Source of the DNA: Ulota crispa
Taxonomy: Eukaryota > Streptophyta > Bryopsida > Orthotrichales > Orthotrichaceae
Reading direction: 5' to 3'
Assembly: GCA_963920765.1 (NCBI GenBank)
Contig: OY987242.1
Span: forward strand, 35,550,002 to 35,614,001
Length of the DNA stretch: 64,000 bases
Below are positions 1-12,698 of this stretch, one piece after another. The first letter of the stretch is position 1, and every line of letters starts with the position of its first letter. The notes beneath the pieces were generated by a model, which was not told where the DNA came from, searched no databases, and saw only the letters and a list, made by a program, of their open reading frames with translations. Made by a program: the position numbers and the translations under genes.

Positions 1-3000
1 TGCCTCTGCAGAGTTTCAGAGTTTTGCAGACGAAGACACATGGGCCAGCTTAAACAGAGACATGCAACACGAATCTGCATACATTAATGATGAGGATAAT
101 TGGGAGAACATAAACGAATGCCACATCAACACCGACTCCCGGGTATCACATGCTTTACCAAAAACTGAAAGCAGACGAGGCTCTAAGCAGGTCTCTTTTC
201 TTGCCGAGAGTTCGAGCAGTATTACCATGGTGAATGACCACCTTCTAGTCTTGTTTGCATTACCTGCTGTTCACGCTTCTATTTCAATACATGAAATTCG
301 GTCAATTTGTTTGTTTTATATCTGATTTTCGTGAACTGTGAGGCCCCTTGCTGCTGATTTACAAGGTTGTCTGCTATTTGGTTTTTCTCTGACCAAATTG
401 TTGTTGTTAGATTTATGATTTATTTGATCATCGGTTGATGGTTCCATTTTGTTTTTCTTGAAGTATAAATTTGCGATGTGTTTTTTGCCCTGCAAACAAA
501 TATGATGAAGGCGTACTTAGACTACTGTGGCTTAACTCAATGTCAGTCTATGACAAAAAAAAATGCCATTAACATGTAAATGTTGCTGTGATGTCTCGCC
601 ATGCGGCTTTGCGAATGATACTCTTTTGCATAATTGGGAGTTTTGCTCAACCACAGTGCATCACTGGGAGATTAACATAGGCGCATTTACGAGTCGGATA
701 ATGGAAATCCTTGTAGAGTTGGAAGCTTGGATGATATGAACAGGTTTCGAACTGACTTCTAGACTCGTTTTGTGAACAGCTGAAGCAGCAGCTGAATGAT
801 ATGAATCTGCAGTACCAAGATCTTCAATCATCCACGGAATTCAAGGTCCTAGTTTTAACTGTCACCGATTTATGTATATTGGGTCAAGTTTTCAAAAGTT
901 TGATTGTACTCTTGTAGCCTTCTCGAAATGCTGTAATCTACTTTTAGATCTCGGAGGCATGCTGAAATGTACTAACACGGTTTTGCTCATCTTTGAATTC
1001 GCTGATGTTGCAGATCCAGGAAAAAACTAAAGAAGCAGTTGCAGCTGCAAACAACGCTCTAGTTGAAGAGAAATCAAGGTTTCAACTTCAGGTATTAAGA
1101 CAACCTGAGATTGAAAGATTCATATCTTGCGTAGTTGTATGATTCTACAAATGCTTGTTTGTTTATCTTGCGTCAAGGTGCTGAGGCTATTGTAACTGTC
1201 GAAATGCAGGAAATTGTGAAACTTACAAGTACAGTCAAGGATTTGGAGGTTGAGCTAGAAAACCGTAATCAAGAAAACAATCGGCTGAAAGCAGAGACTG
1301 TGAATCTGCATGACCAAATTATGCACACAAGGGCAGCTCTTGAACCAAGAGTTCGAGAAAGGGTATCTATGGGTGAAGAAGATGAGTATTTCAAAGAAAG
1401 GCTACACAGTCTTGAGATGAGGATCAATGATGATCGTTACTCGCAATTCAATAGTGCTTCCTGCTTGGGTGATGACTTCGCACACCACGAGCTCGATGTC
1501 AGTGAAATCAGTTTTTGTGCAAAATGTCAGACAAGCACAGACATGAATAGTCGACGATCTTTGATGCAATGTGGAGTGTTAGACAGCTCCTGCATGTTCA
1601 GGAGGGTTTTTAATGAAAACCAGGATAAACAGTTATCTGAGATCTCAATGCCTAAGGTCTATAAGAGACGACTTTTTGATGATAAAGATAAATCAAGTTC
1701 TGAAGTGTGCGAAGAGAAGAATCAATACTGTAACGAATCCAGAATGAGGTTTGTTCCCGGGAATGCCCTACATGCTGATGATATTCCTGCTGCACTCGGC
1801 CGTTTGTTTAGTCGAGCCACACAGCTTGCAGATCGAAGCGCCAACTGTATGGAATCTGGCAACCCCGAGAACAGAGCTTCCAATGAAACCAACAACCTGA
1901 AATTGTCCTTGCATCTAGCCAATCGGTTTGCAATGGAACTTCTTCAAGAACTCTACAGTGTCGTCATGCACGACGTTCGATGCTTAGAAGGCCATGTTGC
2001 TTCTAATGGAGTTGTTGGCAACAGCATAAAAACCCTTCAGTTGTTGCTGCTAGAGAACGCTGACGTCGGCCTTCGTTTGTTTAATAACCTTCCTTCACAG
2101 GAGTCCTCATTGGTGGCTCGTTCGGTCCACCAATTTATGCAAGAAGTTGCAAAATATGGAGCAATTAGTCCGGGGGATGACGTCTTTGCTAAAATGGTAA
2201 GAACACACCTGACCTGTAGATTGCTTCATGACATCTTTGCTTTCTCCATATGGGGCCTTAATTTTTTTTGTAGGTGTTTTTGTTCATCTGATATTGCCAC
2301 CTCTTCAAACCTTAAGCCACCTGTGATTGAGGTGACTCAGCATAGTTAGGAGATCCTATTAGCCAGTTGCTGTGATCGTTGGCATGCGCTCATTTATCAC
2401 GTGAAACTGCATATGCTGTGCAGAGATCCGCAACTGTTTCCGATGGTATGCAGCTGATTCACACTGACTCTGTCTTCTTAGAGGACTCCAAGGCAGTCGA
2501 TAACTCTGCATTGCCTTCCAACACGTGGAGTCAAACTCTTGAGGATGCTTCTTTGGTATCGTCTCATGACCCAGGTGAAGACATCTGCAACATTGACCTG
2601 CACCCAGATTGTGATGAAGGAACTGGGACGGAATTAAACTGCCTCCCCAGTGTCTTCTTAGATGTGCAAGTGACTGACGCACCGCGTAGCTGTGAGATGG
2701 CTCTCGACTGTGTGCCGAATGTCCAAATTGCTGAAAATGGTGAGGAACTAAAAATTATGCAAAACATGAGTGAGGCAGAAAAGCAGTTCACGACGGCATT
2801 GCTGGACAAGGTATGCTTTGACGCTCTTCACGAGATACTCTGATTCTGTGTGCACGTATCATACTACTGACTCGTTGTGCTGATGAGAAACTAGTCTACA
2901 ATTTCTCCACTTATGAATCATTTTATGCTCCCACCAGCATAGCATTCAGTAAGTGTCTAGCTGACATTCCTGATTTGAAAGCAATGGCTCCTTACGAAGG

Positions 3001-4997
3001 TGCTAAAATGTTACCTTCCCTTGTGCATTGCATTGTTGGTTTTTGATGACATATTGTGCATCCTGAAGGTGAAAGCTCTGGAAGCTAAGTTGACAATTGC
3101 GGAGATGGAGGTTGTCGAGTACAAAGTGGAAATTGAGCATCTACGGTACGCTCTTGTACCTTGTAATTTAGGATTGATCGATCAATTGATTTGAAGTGCA
3201 AGTAGAAGAATCGCTCCAATCCCTTGTTAGGTATATCTGGTCGGTAGTTTTTGTGGTTACCATGTAGGCTGTTGAGTTTTCTGAGCAAAGATGGTGTCAT
3301 CCGTCATTCTTCTCAAAGATGTTTCATTATTCAAGCATTTCCGGCAGCTATCTAATAACCAGTGCTTTCAGAGTGAACAAGTTGGAGGTTTCGCAACACA
3401 GTGACGACTCGGAGCTTCAAGCTCTGCGAGTTGAATGTGAGACACAGAAGGAGGAAATTCGACAATTAATGGAGCAAGTGATGACACCTGATGATGAACT
3501 AGAACGAGAATCGCTTTTCCGGGAAACCATGGAACGGAACAACTTTCTTGAGAATTGTTTGAAGAAAGCTGAAACACGGCTGATTAGGGCTAAGGTAAGG
3601 AGCCAGCGAAGTTTATCTGCAGTGATTTTTGGATCGTTTTTTGCAGCTTTGTTGAGCAAAATTACTGAAACATTGCTTGAGACTGGGTATCATAATTCAA
3701 ACATTGTGTATGTTCCTATTCCCATTCTTGAAATTTAGGCTCTATCAACTATACTAACATGTAAGGGAAGTTGTGCGATGTAGGGTTGGCGCGAGGGACT
3801 GCTGCAGATCCGAGAAGTAGAGAGCCAAAGAAAGGTACAGACTCATACAGATACTCGCTTGTCTGTTTGGAATTACTATGCAGGAATCCACGGTTTTAGA
3901 TGGAATGTATGCATAGCATCTAATAAATCTCTCTTTCAGTCCCTATTCTCAACCCCATGGGAGGTGTGCCGATACTGATGTATCATAACATCAGGGTGTG
4001 GAAGTGGCTCTCGGTGTTCCATTCAATATGCAATTGGCATAACGTGATCACCTGTGTGCAGAAAGCATATCTTGACCTTCAAGCTAGAAATGCAGTACTC
4101 GAGAGAGAAATTGTTCAGCTACGCCAGAAAGGGTTGGAAGACCAACAATCTGCTGGTTCCCTGGTTGAATATCTGGACGAAGTAACAAAGTTGGAAATTC
4201 TGAACGTGGCAGAACCCCTGAACCTTCAGGTAAACTTGATAACTTGCAGATAACCGGACTGAAGTACGCAGAATTGTGGGGTTATGTACAAGGGTAAATT
4301 TCATGAATACCCCTAAAGTTTGCAATATTTACATAGATACTCCTACTTTTTCAGAAGTTACACAAATACCTTTGGACCAAAATTTTCAGGCGTTTGTTTT
4401 GTTGTGCATGCCACTTCCGTTCTTCCTTTGTGCGCATGTTGTTTCTTTTTGTTTCATTACATTCCCTTCTTCAACACTAGTCATGAAGTACGAAACACAA
4501 AAAAAATGCCTAAAAATTATGATACAAGGGTATTTGTGTAATATCTGAAAAAGTAGGGGTACCTATGTAAATATTGCAAACTTCAGGGGTATCCATGATA
4601 TTTTCCCTATGAACAATCGTTGTTACAGGCCTGTTGCGTGCAGTAGGAATGGTGTTCGATTTTTTCATCTATCCAGAACCTTATTCGTGCTTTCTTCTGT
4701 GGTCAGGTTTTATTATCGGTTGGCCCTAAGAAGCGAGCTACTCAGTCAACTCCATCAAGAAAAGTAGATCCTATACCAGCTCGGAATCAAGTTGAAACAG
4801 AGCACCCAGCAGGTCTCAGTTGCCGACCACCAAGACCAGCTTTGGGGGAAGTACACAAGAACTTGCTACAGCCATGTACACCAAAAGAATTGGGAGGATA
4901 TATTTGTCAAAAAGATGTCAGAAAGCTACACGTAAGCGATACGTCAGATAAGGAAAATCAACCATGCCCCCAAGGTCTTACCACTACCAATCACTGA
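1..4997 (+). CDS. Coiled-coil protein, 3' part of a multi-exon gene (possibly a kinesin-like tail)
   Basis: Ten exons can be joined in one frame with GT..AG introns: (1)2-229, 780-845, 1014-1091, 1210-2196, 2424-2810, 3069-3145, 3372-3594, 3784-3834, 4062-4229 and 4707-4997, ending in TGA. All junctions are phase 0 except 3145/3372, which splits an Arg codon. The visible protein is about 851 residues; the N-terminus lies left of the window. Heptad-rich, Glu/Lys/Leu-rich coiled coil covers roughly residues 77-180 and 565-735. Between them is a long Ser/Asn-rich, less helical region in the large fourth exon. The C-terminal ~95 residues are basic and Pro/Ser-rich (GPKKRATQSTPSRK) and end with an SDKENQ-like stretch. 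No motor or other catalytic domain is in view. A cytoskeletal or kinesin-tail role is a guess from the long coiled coil plus basic tail. A transposon sits in the last intron. Exon 1 could instead end at 190, and a small exon near 690-740 cannot be excluded. Confidence 0.7.
4284..4616. mobile_element. 317-bp long-TIR MITE inside the last intron of the coiled-coil gene
   Basis: The element 4292-4608 has terminal inverted repeats of about 85 bp with few mismatches, starting GGGTAAATTTCATGAATACC. It is flanked by ATGTACAA (4284-4291) and ATGAACAA (4609-4616), an 8-bp direct repeat with one mismatch. Long arms and an 8-9 bp duplication suggest a Mutator-like or hAT-like non-autonomous element. It encodes no protein. 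It lies between exon ends 4229 and 4707 and so is spliced out. Confidence 0.75.
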
Positions 4998-5540
4998 TAT
5001 CATTTGATGAGGAGCTTCTCTGGGCTTCATATAAATTATCAAGAAGTCATGGATGCTTCTGGATCCTTCTCAACAGAAATTCATGTTGCAGTGTCTAGAC
5101 CTGGTTGTCTGGACTTGGTCTGTACCAGGGCGATGCTCGACTTCAAGTAGCAATTGAATCGAGTGCTCCTGTCGTACCGGTTTCTCGAAATATTGAACAC
5201 TGTATCTTGACGGATGAGGTACACGTCAATTCCTTGTAAGAAAATATCCACGTGCTACACTGACAGTACTGGATTGCCAACCGCTCTGAAAGTGGTTAGT
5301 TTTGGAGAGTAAATTATCAGGAGACGCCGATCCCACTTTTGTCTTTGAGATATGGTTGGATCATAGGGTTGAAGATGTTTCTCATAATTATGTGTGAGAT
5401 ATAGACTTCAGAGAGTGAACTGGTAGTTATCAAATTATTGTATAAACGTATATACATTTGGATGCATATCGCTTGATGACTATAAGAGCTTCCGTCAGTT
5501 CTAGCCTAGAGAATCTTATCACAATCCTATATTTTTAATG
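4998..5540 (+). other. 3' flank of the coiled-coil gene
   Basis: This stretch follows the stop codon, has multiple stops in all frames and contains no recognisable exon. It is presumably 3' UTR followed by intergenic DNA. No clear polyadenylation site could be fixed. Confidence 0.4.
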
Positions 5541-5576
5541 TTTGGACACAGATACTTTTACTCGCGTCTCCCAAGG

Positions 5577-5645
5577 CCATACACTGCTGGCCGCAGTGTA
5601 TGGGAGACGCTGCTGGGGTCATGCACTGCGACCAGCAGTGTATGG
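5577..5645. repeat. Inverted repeat with 14-bp perfect arms
   Basis: CCATACACTGCTGG (5577-5590) is matched by its exact reverse complement at 5632-5645. The 11-bp core GCAGTGTATGG occurs twice and its inverse once, so the hairpin can form in more than one register. It is more GC-rich than the surroundings. Function unknown. Confidence 0.6.
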
Positions 5646-5987
5646 TTACCATACCAGCAGCTTTAAAATAAATAAAAAAGCTTGTAAACGGGCACAAATC
5701 CCACACTTCGAGCAATTAAGGAAATTTTGGACAAAACTGAGAAGAATGTACGATACATCCAAGTTCTTACACTGAGTTTGCTAATATAAAAACTTTATTT
5801 GAAATATGCATCAAAATAAATCTTTAGAAATAGACTAATGACATAAATGGAGTGCTTTATTTTAAAAAATTGCATACAAATAATAATAAGATATTCAAGC
5901 TTGAAATACCTATGCCTTCCCTTTGCCCTCTTCCTTTCCTTTTTCCTTGCTTTGACTTTGTCTTGATTTTTGTTAGGAAGTTGAGAT

Positions 5988-6864
5988 TTAGATTTTCTTT
6001 GTGCTTGTAAATGTTGATGAAGTTTTACCAATTTCTAACCTTGCTAGAGGTTCCTCCACTTCATCACTGTTGTCATCCAAAGTCCTCTTTTTCATTTGAT
6101 CTTGCATTTCTTTGGTTCTGAGAGGGTGTAAAAGCTTCCACCTTCCCATGCGCTTAGCTTTCCAATCTTCTTTCCAATGTGTCTCATTTTCCCACAAAGA
6201 CTTTGCATAATAGAAGTCGTTAGCTTGAAGCAGATGGACAAGATGGGTTGCCCTTTGATATTCGTATCTATCCCAATCTGCATCTACACAATCCATGCAA
6301 AAAATTTAAAATTTAAAACAAGATTAAAAAAGACTCAAGGTAAAATTAGGCAAAATATAGAAAATGCTTTTCAAAAAAGAGACACATAAAGCAACATAAA
6401 TTTCAATGAACAAACCTTATGATATCAAAAGAAACATAAAGAGCTTAGAGTTTACCTTCAAAGTAACCAATTACTATTGCCGCCTTTACTTTCTCCCACT
6501 CATCACTTGCTATGGAATCAAGATATCCATGCAAGGCCTTCAAGATGTATGAAACATACATGTTGGAGGACTTGAGCAGAGTTGGCACAATAAATTTATG
6601 ATGTTTAAAACAAAATTGTTTCAAATAATCAAGAAAACCTTGTTCCATTGCCTTCACTAATGAAGAAGATTTCACATCATCACTCATCAGAACAAGAGGA
6701 AGAATTGATTCCTTCCGTTTTTCATGTGTAGCATGAACACTATTTCCTATCCTTCTCTTAGCATTAGCCTCCGCATTCTTCTCATTCTCTTTTTCCCTTC
6801 TTGCATGTCTTGCTTCCTTGGCACTTTCATCACGTTCCCAAGTCCTCTTCCTTTCGGGAGCCAT
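5988..6864 (-). CDS. Hypothetical two-exon gene, highly charged N-terminus
   Basis: Exon 1 runs from ATG at 6864 down to 6456 and exon 2 from 6283 down to a TAA at 5988. The intron has canonical ends (GTAAAC..GTAG) and restores an Asp codon split after its first base. The product is 234 residues. Residues 1-60 are very rich in Arg, Lys and Glu (nuclear or nucleic-acid-binding character is possible). The rest is a globular-looking part with GYFED-ADWDRYEYQR across the splice junction and a Lys/Glu-rich end. I recognise no domain. Upstream is extremely AT-rich. It could be a lineage-specific gene, or a domesticated or dying transposon protein. The conserved reading frame across the intron is the main support for it being real. 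A longer basic frame continues to about 5880 and may be an alternative 3' end. Confidence 0.5.
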
Positions 6865-6870
6865 GATCAC

Positions 6871-8540
6871 TTAAATGAAACCTAAACATCCAAAAATAAT
6901 ACACCAATTATGGAAAGAAATACAAAATTACTTTAATGATTTTCAAGAATAAATTATTTTTAAAATCCAACAAATTAATTTCACTCAAATCTAATAATTT
7001 TAGTTTCAAATATTTCAGTAGCCAAATTCCAAATATATATGTAACCACAACTTAGGTAGTGCCTACATCATAATTTCATACTCATTGAACACTTAAAATC
7101 AATTTTGCATTTATGAACTCTAATTTCAAAATCTTGATGAAAGAAATATTCTTTAACTTCAAACAATTTTCACGTGCACTCCACAACTTGTTTGTATTTT
7201 AACCCTTACAAGCTTGTTGTCTTCTAACGTTTATTTATAAACCTGGCTATATTGCCTAATAACATATATTATCTCAAACTATGGTTCCCACATAATTTGA
7301 ATAATAATATTAAGGATTGTTATCTAATCTCAAATACCTATAATTTCACAACTATAATTTTGTTTTTGCATACATTATTTTCAAATATCTATCACCAATT
7401 AAGATGCATATATTAATTTTATACTCATTCATCCTATTGCCTTGATTAGATCCAAGGACTGACTTTCTTTTTTCAACATTTTAGTCAAAGTTAACATTTA
7501 ATTTTCTAAAATTATCTTAGAAAAAAACTAGTTGTGTACTGATCAACTGACCAAATTTTGCAAGAGTGTTACCAAAATAATTATGTAGCTAACAAACTCT
7601 TGAACTTTCTTGTATAAAACCTGATTGTTTCAGCTTTTTAGCAATGTTTTTAGCTAGCTAAAACTAAAAATCGTATTTTTGTTCACCGATACTAATTAAA
7701 TATAGGAATATTGAATATTTAATGAGAACTTCCTAGAGAATTACATCAATTGAAAACACTAAAATCACAATCTATACCACCACTACAATAAGAAAGCATG
7801 CACAGGAATGCAACAATCAACCACTTTTGGAAAAACAACTAAGAAATTTAAGTGTCCAAGTTACCAATGCTTTTAGAAACAGGAGGGAACTTTTAGGAAT
7901 TAGTAGAATCCTTGTCTCTACTAAGAGTCACAAATTTTTTTCCATGATTCACGAGATTTTAACTTATGCACCTCACAAAAAAATCTCAAAAAGACTGTTA
8001 ATTAACATAGACTGATTCTACTAAAGACAATATTTGTTGGTAAATAAGAATTAAATGAACAGGTAGGAAATTGGAGGATTCATTACAAAAAAGAGCATGC
8101 ATTACCTGAAGGGAATATGACGCTTGAAGGAGGTTGAAGTTGAAAAAGAATACCCTTGACGACAACTCAGGCAGGTCTGGATAAACTATTTATGTAGAAG
8201 ATAGTCAATTGGTACTCGTTGTATTCAGATAGTTAAACTATATGTAACTCTTTATGCTCCAAGTTTTTGGTTTGTTGAACGTCCAAGAACAGGTCAGTAA
8301 GTGTAGTTTTCAAAATGTTAACTACCACTTCTGGTATGCTAAAAATATCAAAGTTTTTTTCTTCCAAAAATCTATATAATAATTGAATATCAGGCGGTCA
8401 AATTCAACGGTTCCATGGGTGAGGAGGACGATTCCGCAAAGCCCATTTTTAGTTCCATCTAAAAAAAGAGTAGAGTACAAGTTGAACTAAAGTTCTACAT
8501 GGAATAAAGTAAAATCACCTACAACTCTTTACTAAATGTT
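6871..8540. other. AT-rich intergenic DNA, no gene seen
   Basis: No open frame of note, no tandem array and no clear inverted repeat was found. The upstream region of the two-exon gene begins here, but no TATA box can be chosen among many AT runs. Confidence 0.5.
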
Positions 8541-9000
8541 AACAACATGTCACTGGCAGTTGCATCGTCACTGGTAATTGCACCACAACTTTTACTCCGT
8601 TGGTACAACGGGTGCGTAAACTCATATACAATAATTAGCTCATTTTTTTGCATACTAGTGTGGCCCTTTGCCGTTGGCCCAATCTTTACTTTTAAATTAT
8701 TTTTAATTTCATATTTAATTGAAGTAAAAATAAAAATAAAAATAAAAGTGAAAGTATGGAGTAAAAGGAATTTTAAAAGTCACAAAACCATGCCCGTGCA
8801 CCCCCTTGGCAAGATGTTTCCAACAATACCATGAATGCCACTAAAATAAATGTAAAATTATCTTTCTAAATTTTTAATACACAAAAAACTTAGAAATTCA
8901 ATAACTTTCCCATTGTAAACCCAAATACCACAAAACCATGCCCATGCTCCTCATTTTGTAGAGATCTTTCCTACGGTACCAAGCATGCAACACAGAAACA
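8540..9000. repeat. Fragment of the Helitron-like family plus a degenerate duplication
   Basis: CCGTTGGTACAACGG at 8597-8611 is a perfect 6-bp stem with a 3-bp loop followed by GGTGCGTAAACT. The same hairpin and following bases recur at 36914-36940, 56715-56755 and 60040-60070. Upstream is the shared GGTAATTGCACCACAAC segment also seen (inverted) near 24880, 35240 and 59350. Two similar segments near 8785 and 8935 (ACAAAACCATGCCC) are an old duplication. Confidence 0.4.
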
Positions 9001-9579
9001 TACGGTCCGGGATATCATTGTGACAAACAAACAATCAACCTCATTTCAGGTATTCATGCTTTGTTAGAACTTGTAATAAAATCATACTTTACCCTATAGA
9101 GAACAAAACCATATTTTGTTTCTAGATAATTGTACTGGGCGTACACAGTAAAAATTGGACAATATTAGATTTTCTCTTGAAAGGCACCATGTTAAATACA
9201 TAATCTTGCATCCAAACATTAAAAAACCATGAAATTAGGTATGTAAGTTGACATCTAATGGTATTCATGTAGCGTGGCCTATACATATGTATCCATTTTT
9301 AGTTGAATTTTCACTTTAAAATATAGCGGAATACAAGTAAAACCAACGTAAAAAATAATTAAAAAAAGGGTAAAGTACAAGTTTGACAAAGTAAAAACGT
9401 TGGATAAAAATAAAAGTGCAAAGGTTATAAGTTGCATTTTTCTAATATGATAAGTGGACACTAAATGGAATGTTGTATGTAAACTTTAGCCAATGCTAAA
9501 TGGTTTTTTTAAACAACTTTTAACTTATACCTATGCTAAGTGGAGTCACCATGATTCATTTAGCTTTGCTAAAGGAGGC

Positions 9580-9775
9580 AACATGCTAAATGGATGCTAA
9601 ATGGAACATTGTTTTACATAAACCATAACCTATGGTAAATGGATACTAAATGGATGCTAGATGAATGCTAAATGGATGCTAGATGAATGCTAAATGGATG
9701 CTGAATGAATGCTAAATGGATGCTAAATGTATGCTAAATAGACGCTAAATGGATGCTAAATGGATGCTTAATGGA
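9580..9775 (+). repeat. Tandem repeat of an ~11-bp unit GCTAAATGGAT
   Basis: The motif TGCTAAATGGA and variants (TGCTAGATGAA, TGCTGAATGAA) repeat about 15 times almost without spacers. Isolated single copies extend from 9495 to 9900. Open in places but no coding character. Confidence 0.8.
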
Positions 9776-9899
9776 AGCCTAATTATTTTTATTTTTATAT
9801 TAACCAAGTAGTCTACACTAAATGGAGATAATTTTTTTATATATGCCTTAACCTATGCTAAATGGAGACATTTTTTTAATATGAACCTAAACCCATGCT

Positions 9900-10010
9900 A
9901 AACAAAATCTTGACCCAACAACGCTAGGATGCGAGCCTTGAGCGGTGAGCTTGTGAGCCTCGAGCGTGAAGTCCATGAGCATGGAGCCTTAATCAAGAAC
10001 ATTTGAAGAA
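9900..10010 (+). repeat. Terminal-type segment of a GTGAGC repeat family (left copy)
   Basis: The sequence GCTAGGATGCGAGCC.. followed by GGTGAGCTTGTGAGCC is matched in inverse orientation at about 17255-17335. Related shorter elements lie at 37.63-37.87 and 61.01-61.25 kb. The two distant inverted copies could be the ends of one 7.4-kb element or two separate small elements. Confidence 0.35.
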
Positions 10011-12540
10011 ATAGAAATATTCTTTCATTTTTTTAACAAATTTTTTGAAGAATTATTAAAATTTTATTATTTATAGTAAAATTTGAGACCTATGACTACA
10101 TATTTGTGCTTGCACCTATAATTGTGCAAATCTGATTTTGTTGGTTGTATTCATTGTAATGATAAATTTGCAATCAAAATAAACTAAAAAGAATTTAAAT
10201 GAGTTATGAATTTCATGTACAATTATTTAAAAGTGTGAGCATTGAATAAATACTTTTTTTTAAGAAATTGAAATTGTAGATTTTTGATTCACCTCAATTA
10301 AATTGGTTTGCATTCATCAAGTAACCTTAAAAACTAACATACATGACTATTCATAAAAGCAGTCAGTTACATAACACGATCATTAATCTAAATATACATC
10401 TTCCAAGATCAAGACCACAATAATAGTTTTCTTATGTAAAATTATTTATTTATTTAGTTATGCAAAGTTGTTATAATGTGCAAGAAATTTTCACTAATTA
10501 CATCCAAAATTGTAACAAATAAGAAATCCAAAATAAAAAAACAAGCAACACATGTTTGTGATGCATTTGAATGCATAAAAAAGTTAAACCGCAAAAGATT
10601 ATAAAAAAACAAAAGAAGTCTTATAATCCATATTTAATGTCCAATCTGTATTGAAATAAATTTCTAAGCACAATTTTTTCTAATCTTGATAATCCTACTT
10701 AGATGTAAAGGGTATTCATCTTGAAGTAACAAGAATTTGAAGTATGTATAATTTTTTCCTTTTAAGTATTCACCTTGTAGAGGTAACAAAATAGATAATA
10801 CAAGTGTTTGTAGCTTACATATTGTTGAAGTCCACCAATAGCAAAAAAAATTATATTCACAAAATCCAAGCAAGTACAAACAAAAAATGTTCATACTTTA
10901 ATTTGATATACGTTTTTTACGGGATCATTTCCCATTTCAAGGAAAAAAATTGTATCTAATCTAGGCAATACAAGTAGTGTTACTTCCAAAATTTTATTAC
11001 TTATATTTGTAGCACTTTTTCATTTGTTTCTTTATATTGGGGTCAAGATGTTGAAATTTGCCGTATAGTGCAACTGTTTCAAATGATTGGATAAAGTTCT
11101 AAATTGGATGATGTTATTTCATTGAGCTAAATGCAATCAAAACAAGTTGACAAGCTAACTAGACAACAAAGAGACAATAAAGGCTGCTCTTGCAAACAAA
11201 AACCCGCATGCTGCAACAATATAGATTCTTCACAAGGGAGATAGTACCTAAAAAAACAAGCCAAATTTGGAACTTTGGGCCAATCAATAATCCATTTTTG
11301 CTTCAAATCTCTAACACAACATTGAATATCATCTTGGCAAAACCAAAAATGTGTCAAAACCTTTGTGGCAATCATCATTTTTTTCTTTTTTTCTTTGATA
11401 AGTTGGAGCCAAATAACCTTTGCATTCTTTTGCTATTTTGGTAGTGCACTTCAAACTTGAACCAAGGTTTCTGAGCAAGACATTTAATGTTTGATTTATG
11501 GATGATTGTTGCAATGTGCCATTTCAAAAAGTCTCACATGCTATCGTTGCAAGTGGCATCAACTAAGGTATTTCCTTGATTTCTTAACATTTGTAGCCAA
11601 CAATGCTCAACTCAAGTAGATTGCAATAGGGCATATCAGCCATTTCTTCCAAATTTGCACCTTGAAAAACAAATCAACAAACAATGTTCATACATATTAA
11701 CATTCCAAATATAATGTAATGAAATTAAGCAATCTCCAATAAAAAACAAAGAATAAAAGAAATATAATATGAATTGCAAATCAAACACATAGCATTTATT
11801 AAAAAATTTAAACTTTGAAAGCATAAACTCATCCTATAAAATGGATATAAATATTGCAAGCAGAATTGAACCAAATAATAAATAAAAATATTGGTAATGC
11901 ATAGAAATAAATATATCAAAACTAATAATCCATTCTAACATATACAACCTTCTATAACAAATTAAATCAGAAATGTTGTTAAGTCGTGAATGTTACACGT
12001 ATTTTCTACTTTAGGTTATGAAATCAATAGTACCAAGGGGCTCCAATAAAATGTTAGTCGTGCACAACTAATGTTTCCTAACGGCCACTAACTACTCCAA
12101 TATTTAAGCAAGTTTAGATAATTGAAATGCTCTTAAATCTTGAATGTAACATGAATTAGCTACATTAATAACTAAAATCCATAGTATCAAGGGGCTCCAC
12201 CTATACATTAATTGTGCACAACTCTTGATTTCTAAGGGCCTCTAACTACTCCAATATTCTAGTGAAATGATGCAAAACATTCTAAGAAAAACTTGAAACA
12301 TATTAGTAGTGCAAAACTACAATTCATAGACAATGATGATATTATTTTGACACAAAGAACACACTAAATTGAAAAAACAAAATTTCAACAATACTTATAT
12401 ATGGTGATCCATAAATTCATTTTATGTTACAATAAAGATCAAGCTAAATGAAGGTAATTGCGCCTACATTTGAAAGCTTAGTTGCATGTGACTAAACTCT
12501 TGTGGGTGGGCATAGCCACTCATGTTGCTCATTCCAAAAG
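10010..12540. other. AT-rich intergenic DNA, no gene seen
   Basis: Only short random-looking open frames occur. A partial duplication is visible between about 12010-12080 and 12185-12255 (both carry AAGGGGCTCCA followed by TGCACAACT). Nothing else could be identified. Confidence 0.5.
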
Positions 12541-12542
12541 AT

Positions 12543-12698
12543 CACTAGAAGAAAACTTTGTTGAAGTCAACATAAACTGTATGATGTCTTTTTGCTTCTA
12601 ACTCAAACAACTATGTTGTTCAACACAAATTTATGCGTTAGAAGCAAAAAAAAACATCATGTAGTTTGTGTTGACTTCAACAAAGTTTTATTCTAGTG
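12543..12698. mobile_element. CACTA-type MITE, 156 bp
   Basis: Begins CACTAGAAGAAAAC and ends with the inverse TTCTAGTG. The arms pair over about 35 bp with few mismatches, and a second inner inverted repeat (TTGCTTCTAAC / GTTAGAAGCAA) extends the hairpin. The flanking triplets are GAT and CAT, a one-mismatch 3-bp target duplication. CACTA ends with a 3-bp duplication define the CMC/EnSpm superfamily. Confidence 0.75.

Noticed and set aside
680-745. An extra exon of the coiled-coil gene (SDNGNPCRVGSLDDMN-like)
   Set aside because: Attractive composition, but its donor phase does not fit the next exon, so it was left out.
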